From positions 1,138,781 through 1,202,780 of the forward strand of contig ONZQ02000013.1 of assembly GCA_900312665.1 (NCBI GenBank): DNA of 64,000 nucleotides, in the 5' to 3' direction. A model generated the notes under the pieces. It saw only the letters and a program-made list of their open reading frames with translations. It ran no database searches and was not told where the DNA came from. The position numbers were made by a program, and so were the translations under genes. This document shows positions 31,991 through 43,011 of this stretch, piece by piece (position 1 is the first letter of the stretch; every line of letters begins with the position of its first letter). The DNA comes from Cephalotrichum gorgonifer (Eukaryota > Ascomycota > Sordariomycetes > Microascales > Microascaceae).

Positions 31991-34267
31991 TTATCGGTTG
32001 GCGTAGGGCTGGTTCATCTGAGCAACCTCCCGCGTCACCTCGCCCCATTCTAGTTCTCGCCGGCAGCTCTCTACACCATGCTTGCGAACCTGTAGGATCT
32101 CTTCCCACTTTAGTAGTTCATACGTGAACCGTAGGTGGGGTTGGATGATGACGTTCAGCCTCCGAGCGCGGACAAGACAATACGCACGAGGAAAAGACAG
32201 GTCAAGAGCGCGCATAACCTCCGCAATACATATGGTGGCACTCCGGGACACCCCGACCCGGCAATGTACTAGAGTGGCTGTACCGCTCCGACGTCCTCGG
32301 TCTGGTCGAGTTAGTTCTGCTGTTAGCCGTCGGTCGTATGCCAAAGTTTGTAATAAAGACTCACCAATGAATTCAAGGCACCGCTCAAACTCGTCCGTCA
32401 GCGGGTCAATCCCGTTGTCCTGGACTCCATCGATCGAACATATATTCTCGCCCCCCCAGCGTTCATGTTCGCCATCCCTCCACATTGCAGTCTCACCCAC
32501 GCTGAGGACTTGCCCGATCCCAAGAGCACGAAGCAGATCTGGGTTACTTGCATGCCCGAGGTTACCAAGATACATGTAGTCAAGGATTCTGCTGGGCAAA
32601 GAGCCATCCAGGCCCGCAAACCACGGCGGCTCAGCCTTGACCAAGGAGGTTATATCACGCAGGCTCAAGGACGAACACACGGGAGATTCGTGGAGCAATC
32701 GCGCAGAAATTGCCGAGAGGAGGGCGACGTCAGCGGGGTAGGCGAAGAAGTTGCGCTTCTTATCTCGATGCAGGTCGACCCAGGCTTTGGGAACAGGGCA
32801 TCCAGTGCTATAGCTGAAGTAGGCTATGGCCAGCATCGTTGATTCTGTGTAGCCGTCGGCGCAGTGAACGAGAATCTTCTGGGGCCCGAGCTTGGACTTG
32901 GGCTGGTTCTCATCTACACCCGCCATCTCGGTATCCCCATTCCTGCCGTCGTCGTCGACTGCATCGGGGTCGGCGTCGGCGTCAGCGTCGGCATCCGAAA
33001 CGTCGTCGTCATCGTCATCGTCGTCGTCGTCAAATGCGGATCTTTCGACAGGGGCCGGGTAAGTTCCATGGGCCAGGTGGAATATCCATTTACAAGTCTC
33101 AAGGATGGCATCAGCTTCTGCGTGAGACCAAGTGGGTGGGAGAATGCTCCCCGATGATGGGAAGTTGAAATGTGGCCTCTCTGTCCTAGGCTTCTTGCTT
33201 TCAGCCACGGCTTGTAAGGCGGCGGGGTTCAAATGGCCCAAGTCATTGCATTCAATCAGGATGTCGAATTGTTCCTCGTCCATAGAGCCAGGATAGGGGG
33301 TTGGACCAACCCAGACATTGTGGGAAATCTCGCTAGCTTTTGTCATGGCATACATCTCTCTCCGCTCCTGCAGGAAAAAGTCGATGACATTTCCAGTATT
33401 GGTCCCGGACGAGTCGATAGCCACAATGTCGTAAAAGTTGTCTTCAAACTCGCTGAATGGACTCGTGCAAATGAACGTGTTGTACTCGGGAAAGGATTCT
33501 TCTGCCGCCTCGTGAGAATCGTGCCACCGTCGCTGCGCTTCGGCTATATCCCAGCCCAGCTTCGTGACATTGTCCACATCTTCGCCGTAGACGATGATAT
33601 CCGACGTCGTCGCATGTTTGGCCGCCTGTATGTGAAAGTTTCGTACCGAGAATCCCTCGCGAGGGTCAACGTCGATGAATTCCGGGGAAGAGCCGGACTG
33701 CATGAACTCATGGGACGATATAGCACCTTTGAGGCGCGAAACGCTCATATCACCATCGGCCTTGACAACGGTGACGCCACGTAGGCAATGCGGTGTTTTG
33801 CGGAGCGCACGATGGCGGGTAGTGAAGAAGGCCTGTTGGATATGGTTTTGCGGATGTATGCCGTGGAGCCAAGGAAAGACGTGGGTCGCATCTGGGAGAG
33901 GCTGCCGGGAGGTGTAGTCGAGTGCTGCGGCTAGATCCGCAGCAGTTATGCTGTACAAAGAGAGAGGTCCGTTTTCCATTCGGGCATATCTATCTGGCCG
34001 GCTGAGCAAGGAGCCTTGGGAGATACTAGCGCATGGCTCGAGTGAAGGGGAAGGAGATCTGTGCTCATCCGGTGCCCTGGCAGGGCCGGTAGGGCAAGAG
34101 GGTATGTGTTTATTCGGCACTGCCGCTGCCGTATCAGAGTGTGAGGTCGCGGGTGGCGTTTGGGGTATTGCATCGATATTCAGAGGGGGTGAGATCCCGG
34201 CAGAGGTTACGGCGGTCGAGGAGGAGTGGTGCGGAGGGAACGGCCGGGTCAAGGCAACGGTGGCCAT
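31991..34267 (-). CDS. PPS1: Dual-specificity protein phosphatase, Pps1 type
   Basis: Cysteine-based phosphatase related to yeast Pps1. The frame is open for 758 codons, but a 63-nt intron (32302-32364, GTGAGT donor, GACCAG acceptor) is hidden in it. Removing it turns CLEFIGESLLQ... into CLEFIDRGRRSGTATLVHC, the family sequence, and gives 737 aa. The active-site loop is HCRVGVSRSA with Cys648 and Arg654. An N-terminal half, which the family also has, includes a second loop HCADGYTES (Cys469) with Glu at the Arg position. A run of ten Asp and an (Ala-Asp) repeat (~413-433) separates the parts. The start is ATG 34267. In yeast Pps1 affects S-phase progression; that role is not shown here. Confidence 0.92.
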   Translation of the reverse strand: MATVALTRPFPPHHSSSTAVTSAGISPPLNIDAIPQTPPATSHSDTAAAVPNKHIPSCPTGPARAPDEHRSPSPSLEPCASISQGSLLSRPDRYARMENGPLSLYSITAADLAAALDYTSRQPLPDATHVFPWLHGIHPQNHIQQAFFTTRHRALRKTPHCLRGVTVVKADGDMSVSRLKGAISSHEFMQSGSSPEFIDVDPREGFSVRNFHIQAAKHATTSDIIVYGEDVDNVTKLGWDIAEAQRRWHDSHEAAEESFPEYNTFICTSPFSEFEDNFYDIVAIDSSGTNTGNVIDFFLQERREMYAMTKASEISHNVWVGPTPYPGSMDEEQFDILIECNDLGHLNPAALQAVAESKKPRTERPHFNFPSSGSILPPTWSHAEADAILETCKWIFHLAHGTYPAPVERSAFDDDDDDDDDDVSDADADADADPDAVDDDGRNGDTEMAGVDENQPKSKLGPQKILVHCADGYTESTMLAIAYFSYSTGCPVPKAWVDLHRDKKRNFFAYPADVALLSAISARLLHESPVCSSLSLRDITSLVKAEPPWFAGLDGSLPSRILDYMYLGNLGHASNPDLLRALGIGQVLSVGETAMWRDGEHERWGGENICSIDGVQDNGIDPLTDEFERCLEFIGESLLQTLAYDRRLTAELTRPDRGRRSGTATLVHCRVGVSRSATICIAEVMRALDLSFPRAYCLVRARRLNVIIQPHLRFTYELLKWEEILQVRKHGVESCRRELEWGEVTREVAQMNQPYANR

Positions 34268-35928
34268 CGCACATAGCAGTGTTTTTTAATCCACCAAACC
34301 CAGCGTGTCCCAATGGATTGGATTGAGCGAGGATTTGTCCGGTGGCGGCTAGGAGTAGAAGGTCGGAGACAGTGTGCCAGGTCCTTAGGCTAGTGATATC
34401 AATACAGAATATTGAATAGGCGAAGGAAGGTTCACAGCTTGGAGTGCAATGGTGCAGGTGTTTCTAACTGACGACACGGGTTTTGTGTTAGAGAAGCTCA
34501 GGAACGCCATTGTAGTATCAGGTGCACATTCGCAAAACCCACCAAGATATTGAGGGAGGCGCCGACGATGATACCTTCTCACGCATGCCTGAACCAAAGG
34601 GGAGGGGCGAGCTGTGCAATACACCGGCGTGAAGCAGTGGATACTCAATACGTATAGGCCTCGAGCCGGGTGCAGAGCGTTGCTGGTATCTGTACTGAAC
34701 CCAGCGAATAAAAAGGGGCTAGGGTGTGACTCGGAAGTAGATATGTTGTTAACCCACTTGGTCTCTCAGAGGGATGTGGCAAGTCGTTTGAAGGTAAAGC
34801 GGAGTGAGGGACTGGAATATTGATAATACGAGTACGAGTACATCCGTCGTCCTTATCGCGAGGCGATGTTGTGGTGTCATTCGCTATGGGGTGGTATGGA
34901 GTACGACGTTCAGAGCGGGGAAGCGCTCCCGATGATCAGGAATGAAACGGGGTGTCCCCTGGTACTCATACCGGTGTCCCTAACATCATTGATAAGAGGC
35001 ACAGGTACAGTGACTTGCTATCCTTAGTGGTGAAGTTTAAATACCCGTGGCGGGGCGGTACCGTTTACTCGTACATGTACCAGTGACGGTAGGCGCGCAG
35101 TACAAGTATAAGGTATTACGAGCGGACTGAGAAATGGATATGCGAGAGAGAACCTTGGTTGCCTCGAGACTGAGACAAACCCACTAGGACAGGAACATAT
35201 ATTTAGTTTTGTCCTATTTCAGTCTTGACTTGTATTGTGGCCATATTAGCACATTAAGCTAAGCTGTGTTTGACTGTACCATCTACTCGCAGGCAAGGTA
35301 TTATAATATTACTACATACTCCTACCCAGGATTATCGTTAGAGAGAGTGTGTGTGTATGACAAGTAGGTACCCATTTCAGGCATGGGTTTGACCTTAGGT
35401 CAAGCGAGACAGCGCTAGATAAGGAGCACGTGGAGACAGGACGGTGGAGAGAGCAACTAAGTGGATCGGTACCTACTAACATGCGCAAGTTGTATTGCGA
35501 GTACCGAGCGCGTTCTTAATGGAACGGGGCTGGATTATCTGTAATACCGTGCATGCCTTTCGCTGTTTACTGGACGACGTCATGCCAAACATTTATATCT
35601 TACCTAACAAGGCAGCCTCGTTATGCCCCATCGATGCAACGAAGTCGCCAGGGCTTGACCGTCCCAGCATCAATTCACAGGTACAGTATAGAGATCCTGG
35701 GACTATTGAATTTGGCCGTGTCAGGACTAACTCGTACGAGCCTCCCAGACTTCATTATTCTCCCCACGTCCTCATCACCAATCATGACATGATAAACCCT
35801 CGCGTATCCCCCTCCAACCTCCAACCTTTCGACGTCACACCCAGCGCTCCCCATCTACGCCACGGCACCTCTACGAAACTGGGCTGACCTTACGCCTCCG
35901 GGCACCCGACGAGACCTCTGCTCTTACC
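34268..35928. other. Intergenic, 1.7 kb, divergent promoters
   Basis: Lies between PPS1 and the DDHD gene. Noncoding words of the TACGAGTA (34830), TACTCGTA (35067) and TACAAGTA (35102) types occur. A 130-codon frame (35495-35887) just upstream of the lipase shows no family features. No RNA gene seen. Confidence 0.5.
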
Positions 35929-38900
35929 ATGCCCCAGCCTAAGCCTGCACATACATACGATTCTACCTGCCGTCTGGCCCCGCACGGCCAACACCGACGG
36001 AACTCGCACCAGGATGACCATCCACCGCCCGTTCTAGCCCGGTTCTTCTACTCGTCCCCGAGCTCCGTTGACGACCCGCTGTCATCTGGCGATCTATCCG
36101 CTGCCAACTCCGAAGCGAAGCTCAGTAGAGGACAATATCGACCCTTCTCCGCAGAGGATAACCATGCGTTGGAAGAAGCGTGGATAAGCCTTATATGCGA
36201 TCACGATCGACAGGCACATCGGGAAGCCAACCAGACTCGAAAATCATGCCCAGCCCTTACGACAGAGTATGCGAAAAGGCTCTCCGGCATTGTTAGGCGC
36301 CTCGTGGTCAAGCATCACGGGATTCATGGTCCAAACTACCGTCCGCCAGATCCCGCGACACTGGAACCGCCACCCCTCGACGGACCCGAGCCGACGATTC
36401 CCGTTTGCTGCCAAGGACTGTATCACGATGTCGAAACCGAGGTCACCAGAAGCTTCTGTGCAGTTGCCAGGGCCCGACAGCATCAGCTAGGCCATTCTAA
36501 TGTCATCCTGAAGGTTATGGAAGAGTTCAACCGAGTCCACTCGCCGATACCCTCTCAGGCCGGTCCGCACGCATTCCACCTGCAATCCGAGAGTGCGGAA
36601 CCAGCGAATCCAGCGAATGCTCGACCCCGAAGCTCGTCCAGCCCCGACGACGCCAAACCTGCGGACAAACCCCAGATCTCACAATCTCCTCCTCGACAGC
36701 AAATACCGGCCCCCCTTGCCATATCCAGCCGCGCTCTGCCTGCGGACGACGGAATATCGGGGAAGCCGTTCATAAGAGTCGGTAGTCCCAGGTCTACCCC
36801 TGCCTCAAGGCCATCTTCAGCCCAGGGAGCTGACGCCTCCGTAAGCCACGTCGAGCCCCGGGCTGAACCGCCGCCTATCCGTCCTCGGCAGGATGCTACT
36901 AGTGCTCGGACTCGCCCCGAGAACATAATAGAATCCCAGCCAGATGATCTATCGGCAGACGTAGTGGTTGGCGTTTCGCGGCTGCACATGGTATCGCTTC
37001 CCGCACTCCATATGCAGCCGATCTACTGGTCTCCGATAAACGATAACGCGGTCGCCATGAGAGCGACATGGTTTTACAGGTATGTTCCCTCGCCCGTGGC
37101 CCTAGAGTAACGACCTTACTAAAGTTTCCTCGTGGCGGTGTAGAGACACGATGCTTCCCGTACCACCAGAAGTCGCAAATCAGCTCGAGGAAGGATACCA
37201 TGAGCTTCGCCCGTGGACCGAGACCTGGAATGACGAACTGAAGTGTGCCGTCGAGGTGGGACCTTTGGGTGAGGAAAAAGTATCTCATCGTCTCTGGCCA
37301 GACCGGATGCCGGATACCGGGAAAGATACTCTCAAAGACACTCCGCCCGACTCGCACATGGACCCTTTCTGTGCCGCCCGGTGCTTTAAAGGGGAAGTTG
37401 CCGCTGAAGGGATTCTCAACCCACAGCCACTTGCGCTGACTCGGGAGGCTGCCAACTCCTCCAATGCACCCCCGAAAGCATTTTCCAGCTACCATGTCAT
37501 ATACCGTGACAGAAATGAAGCGTTTCTCTTAAAGCCGAGTCTGAAACCATCGGGGTACTATGGCAGGCGTCCCGTTGCGAAGATTATGAGAGGAGCCACC
37601 GTCGGGGTACCTGTCGTCCGAGGATTCGACGAGGCCGCTTGGAACAGGTACCACAGCGTCGCTCCCTCCAAGGAAAAGAAGCCCGGCGCTACTCAACGCG
37701 GCTCCGGACTAAGCAATCTCGACTCGTCACGGCTCTGCCCAGCCTGTGAGACCGACAAGAAGGATGCTCAGGTCAGCGACCTCGTCCTTGTTATTCATGG
37801 CATCGGCCAGAAGTTCGCGGAGAGGGTTGAAAGCTACCACTTCACCCATGCCATTAATGCGTTTCGACGCTCCGTCAACTCGGAACTAAGCGACCCTCTC
37901 GTCAAGGGGGTTCTAAAGGACGGTAATCTAACTCGCATCATGGTGCTCCCCGTCAACTGGCGGCACAATCTCTCCTTCGAGGATGGCGGCCCGATGACAG
38001 ACTCAGACAAGACCACCCACGCGCCGGACTGGTTCGGTCTGAAGGATATCGAGCCCCCAACCATTCCCGCGGTGCGGGGCTTGATATCCGACATCATGTT
38101 CGATATCCCGTTCTACATGTCGAAACACAAATCGAAAATGATTCATGCCCTCATCGCCGAGGCCAATCGTGTACATCGCCTTTGGTGTCAGAACAACCCG
38201 GGCTTTGCAGAACATGGCCGCGTGCACCTCATCGCCCACTCTCTAGGGAGCGCCATGGCTCTGGATATCCTCTCCCGTCAGCCAACCTGCGCTCCGAAAC
38301 TGGATTTGTCTTCGCCTTCCACAAGCACTACTCGTTTCGAATTCGACACCTCGAACCTCTTCCTGCTAGGTAGCCCAGCGGCTTTCTTCCTCCTCTTGGA
38401 ACGGGCTAGCCTGACTCCGCGGGGCGGCCGTATGAAACCAGGCGCCGATTCCAGCGATACGACATCCAAGGACGTCGTCGGAGAGGCCGGTACATTTGGC
38501 TGTCTAGCAGTGGACAACATATATAATATCCTCGCAAAGGAAGACCCGATCGCCTACCTTCTCAATGGAACAATCGATCCTGCTTACGCGGCGAGCCTCG
38601 AAACCGCATATGTCCCCAGCACCACAACTTCGCTCTTCCAAACCATGGGGAATGCTCTCCGTAGCCTTGTACCTGGTGCATCGCTGGCTCCCAACCTCCA
38701 TGGACCAGCCCCGACAAAACCAACTGTCTTACGTCTGCCCTCACAGCTAGAACTCGAAGTCCACGACTTCACCAGGGAGGAGATTGCAGAGAAAAAGGCA
38801 TATCTTCTGAATGACAACGGGCAGCTTGACTACTATCTCCAGTCGGGTGGTGGGCCGTTAGAGATCCAGTATCTTAATATGCTCGGCGCGCATAGCTCCT

Positions 38901-39031
38901 ACTGGGGCCATCGGGACTTTGTTCGTATGGTCTGTATTGAGATTGGAAGGAAGCCAGGGAGGAGCAGTACCCTACCGGTGATGAGAGCCGTGAAGGTAGC
39001 AGCGCAGCGACTGGTGCCGCCTACCCAATAA
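35929..39031 (+). CDS. DDHD-domain phospholipase
   Basis: Two exons, 35929-37079 and 37144-39031, joined over a 64-nt intron (GTATGT donor, CTTACTAAAG branch, GTGTAG acceptor) that links ATWFYR to DTMLPVPPEVANQLEEGY. The product is 1012 aa. Features in order: a disordered N-terminus, a WWE-like segment around the splice junction, the alpha/beta-hydrolase core starting VLVIHGIGQ (~599), and the lipase elbow AHSLG with nucleophile Ser750. The C-terminal DDHD domain carries Asp in KEDPIAY, Asp in QLDYYLQ, and His/Asp in YWGHRDFV. This family includes mammalian phosphatidic-acid-preferring phospholipase A1 and yeast YOR022C and acts on phosphatidic acid or cardiolipin at ER, Golgi or mitochondria. 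Exact substrate is unknown. The start is the first ATG of the frame. Confidence 0.93.
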
Positions 39032-39214
39032 GCCACCTCTGAATCCTCATTTCATCGGCATCGGAGTTTTAGGAATATCCGCAAGGAGGCATTGCTATCG
39101 AGTGTTTGACTAGATAGTTAAGAACTAATTATACATACACCTACACCCGGTCGAGATACCCCCCTTTTTTTCCCAGTCGCGAGCGGACTCAATCCTGCCT
39201 TGGGGACTTGGGCC

Positions 39215-42200
39215 TCAGGATACATCGATTTCCATCAAATCAGCGTCGAATCCATCGTCCATGCCGTAGTCATCATCGTCGGGTATAGTTGGTAGCCGCT
39301 GGGGTGGTGCCCTCGCCTCGGCTTCTAACTCCCTGATCCGCTCCAGCTCCATTGCCTCCTTGTGTTTCATGAGATCCTCGTAGCTCCAAGCACTTATTCC
39401 ATCCTGATCCTTCGCATGGAAAGGTTGAGCCATGCCCTTTAGGAACCGTCTTGCGTTACTGACGGCCATGTCCGTGCTCAAGTTGATATCGGCCTCGAGA
39501 AGTCCCTGGTTAATCCACTTGGGTAGCTGGCCTCGCTTCTTCTGGAACCTCTTGTCGGCAAGCACCATGATCCCATAATCATCTTTCCCACGTAGGACAC
39601 GGCCTAGGCACTGGGCCGCATGACGCATGGCGTCGAAGGAGAGGAAGTCGTTCTCGCGAATGCGATAGGTTTCCCTTAGGAACTCGAGGCGTGCCTTGAG
39701 GAGACGAGACTCCGTGTACTGGAAGGGGACGCCAATGTTGATGACGGTCCTCCCATATTGGTGGTCAAAATCGATGCCTTCGGAAACCTTGCCTCTCGCA
39801 ACGCACAGCAGAACAGCGCCCCGCCCGTTACAACACGCCGTCCGATAAGTCTCTAGCGCCAATGAAGTCTCCTGGGCGTCGGGCGTCTCTACCAGGATGA
39901 GCTTGTACTTCCAGACTTCGTCGAGGATGCCCATACCCTGCCACATGCTTATGATTGACTCCATGTAGAGATATGAAGGGAAGAACACCACCAGACCGTC
40001 GGGTGTTATCTTGGCAAACTCCGTGAGCAGTGACCCGTAGTTTCGTACCACACCCGGCTCATTCCGCACTTGAAAGCCGGTCGACATGGACGATTGGTCA
40101 CTTCCACGTGTTACAATCATTGGTAAAAACGAACGTCTCGCAAGCGACATGCCATACGACTCCTGCACGACAGTGTTGAAGTTGAGCATGCGGGGGTACA
40201 TCTCAAGGGGTGAGATGGTCCCCGACGTAATGATGACAGTCCTGAACCTGTCAAAGACGGGCTTGATGGCGATTGCAGCGTCGAGGCATACGAAATGAAG
40301 AACAGGGTTGGGAATTTCGGCGGTATCCGATTCAAAAGGCTCGAGGATGAGTAGAAATCCCTTCTCGTACGTCGCGACAAGGGTCGCAAAGATAGCGACC
40401 TCCTGTAGAGGCTGGTAGTCCTCTATGTTGGTGAGCTCGAGGGTCCGTACGAGGGACGCGAGTCTCTCTGCGCAAAACCGCAGGGGTTTCTTCTCGATGA
40501 AGGTGTGCTCCTTGAGATGGGCCAAAAATGACGGCGGTGTTTCTGATATAACTTGACGGACCTTCATCCGAGTCTTCCTAGTGTCAACAGCGGACGAACC
40601 GCAGGAGAGACAGGGGTGCGATACATACCTTGAGATACTCGATGAACCTTTTCAGGAACGCAACGAAGTGTTCTGCCCGTCTGATGTTGCCTGGCACCGC
40701 TTCCTGTAGCAAGTCGTCGGGAAGAGCTAATTCACGTGTTAGCCAAGGCGCCTCGGAAACTAAACCTCGACGGGCTGTGTGTGTATATACCTGGGTTGGC
40801 CATGAATGCATCCTCCCTGCGGGATTCGTCTGTCCCCCGCAGTCCCTCCACCAGCTTTTCATACTCACTGCGAAGCTTATCCTGGTCGGTATCCTTGAGC
40901 TCCGCAACTCTTCGCTCAAGATTGCGCGCACCTCTTGTTGCTTTCCTCAGCGAGTCCTCGGTGATGTCGGTACTAAGTGATTCGATGCACACGTTGTCAA
41001 TGTTGTGAGCCTCATCAAAGACCACAATGCAATCCTTAGAAAGCTCCTTAGACACTCTCTCCGCGATCTTCGGGTCCAGGAGGTAGTGGTAGGAGTAGAT
41101 GATGACGTTGCAGAATTGCATCTAGGCTACATCGTGAGTATCACAGGACTTGGTGACGAGGTAGCAATTCGCCGGGGGGTCGGTGGGTTAAGTTTGGGGC
41201 GACTCACCATGCGCCTTGCTGTGAAGTAAGGACATTGCTTGTGCTCTTCACCGTACCTGAGGAGGCCGTCAAAGGTCCACACTCCGTTTGGTATGAGGTT
41301 GTGGGGTTCAAGGAGGTCAAGGTTCTGCGCCAATGTTAGACCAAAAGAGGCATTCGTCTTGAGGGGATATAAAGGCGTCGTACATCGTGATATACGCAAA
41401 GGTCAACATCTTCTCCCCTCTCCTTCTTTTCCTTCACGAACCCAGCCGTAAGACTGCGGCAGCGGGCGTCCACGACGGCACCACTCTTTTCTTTCTTGAC
41501 GGAGGGGTGAAGGCACAGGTTCTTCCGGCTTGTGAGACCTAGGGCCCTGAATTCTTCAACCTCGCCCAGCTGCTCGGCACGGTACTCCATGAGGGCCTTG
41601 AGCTCGGCCAGGGCCTTTTCAATCTCCGACGTGGTTCCTAGTAGAGGCACGTCAATAGGCGATCCGAGGCCCCGTTTTTAGTATACGGCAGCGCGGGCAA
41701 AGACTGACTCGAGCAATATATTATCTTGCGGTGGGACGGGTAATACTGCTGGTAAGCAATGAGAAGAGAGAGCAGGGAGACGGTCTTCCCAGTTCCTGAT
41801 GGCATTTCAAGGACGCAGTTTCCGTCTGCATCCAAAGTCTCTGGGCTATGTTAGACACCGCGTGGTCGTAGAGCAGAGGAAGGGACTCCGGTTAGGGTAG
41901 TGGAGGGGCTCATACTTTTCAAGTCACACATGTATCTTCACAATGTACGGTGCCGTTAGTAAGAGAGAGCGGGCAGCGGTGATTGGGACCGTGACTGGGA
42001 CCGTGCCGGTGAGAGGGGCAGGAACAGGGGCAGCGTACGCATATTGCTCTGCGAATAAATCGTGTCAACCACCGCAGATAGACCGGAGGCGCAAGGATCA
42101 ACGCACCTGGATAAATCCTAGGATAAGGGAAGAGGATCGGGAGGTCGCTGAGACGAGGCGGCATGGTTAGTCACCCGAGACGGAGATTGGAGTGGAAGGT

Positions 42201-42230
42201 CGAATGTACTGACTCGATATTGAACTTCAT
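39215..42230 (-). CDS. RAD3: DNA helicase XPD/Rad3, TFIIH subunit
   Basis: 5'-3' DNA helicase of TFIIH, for nucleotide excision repair and transcription initiation. Ten exons: 42214-42230, 42107-42147, 42039-42048 (10 nt), 41916-41935, 41709-41840, 41384-41637, 41208-41324, 40791-41121, 40629-40726 and 39215-40573. They encode 792 aa, the usual length. The joined N-terminus reads MKFNIDDLPILFPYPRIYP-EQYAYMCDLKKTLDADGN. Walker A PSGTGKT ends at 49. Iron-sulfur cluster cysteines fall at 115, 133, 154 and 189, each one residue before the human positions. DEAH is at 233-236. These coincidences support every splice choice, including the 10-nt exon. The C-terminal helicase motifs SEGIDF and QCLGRVLRG are present, and the tail is acidic. 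Only the last exon forms a long simple frame. Confidence 0.96.
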
Positions 42231-43011
42231 GATGACTGTGGTGGACAAGCAGTCCGCTTGCAAAGCAGTCCACTTGTAACGCTCCTTGGGGTGACTCTAG
42301 CTGGCACTCTGGATTGCGCTACAGCTTGCGCTGTGAGGGAAGAGCGGTAGAGGACAAGAGAGGGCCTATACAGCAGGACTTAAGCCGGCCCGGCTACCTC
42401 CAGAACGGATAGCTTGGGGTGCACGAGCTCAAACAAACATGAGTCCCAGTAAGTTAAGATGATACCAGCCGGTGGTTTCATAGCAGAGCGTTCGGGTTTG
42501 ATGAGAAATGGCGAGTCAAGTGTCTGTCTGGCTCAACTGCCCAATAAAATACACCGTAATCATGCGTAGAGGTAGGTTGGACGTCCTAAAATCCCAGAGG
42601 GTCCATATTATTAACAGGACCTGCCTGGGAATCCGACCTGCCACCAAATAGTCGCGTGGGCACGTGACCTCCATCCGAAAATACTCCGCCTCGTTCCCAC
42701 TTTGGGCCCCAACACTCTTTCAAGCAGCAGCAAGTTGAGGCTACATATAATTCCGAGGGAGAAGCTACAAGTACGTGTAATATGGTCTCGAGCCAGGTAC
42801 GAGGCGTATTAGAACCCGGAATGCTAGTACGGGGGGTGAGAGGAAGTCACCATTTTGGGGAAGGGGGGCAACTGTCACAAATTTACTGTACTCGAAGCTC
42901 TCCATGTTAACAGGAACGATTTATATTTAAAATTCAAACGCGAACATGATATCAAATGTACATTTCTACCTCCGAACACGATCCCCAACACGACTAGAAA
43001 GAACCAGGTAA
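42231..43011. other. Intergenic: RAD3 promoter and RPA190 3' flank
   Basis: 781 bp between tandem minus-strand genes. TACAAGTA lies near 42769. An A/T-richer patch (42880-42960) precedes the RPA190 stop. No gene or RNA recognised. Confidence 0.5.
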
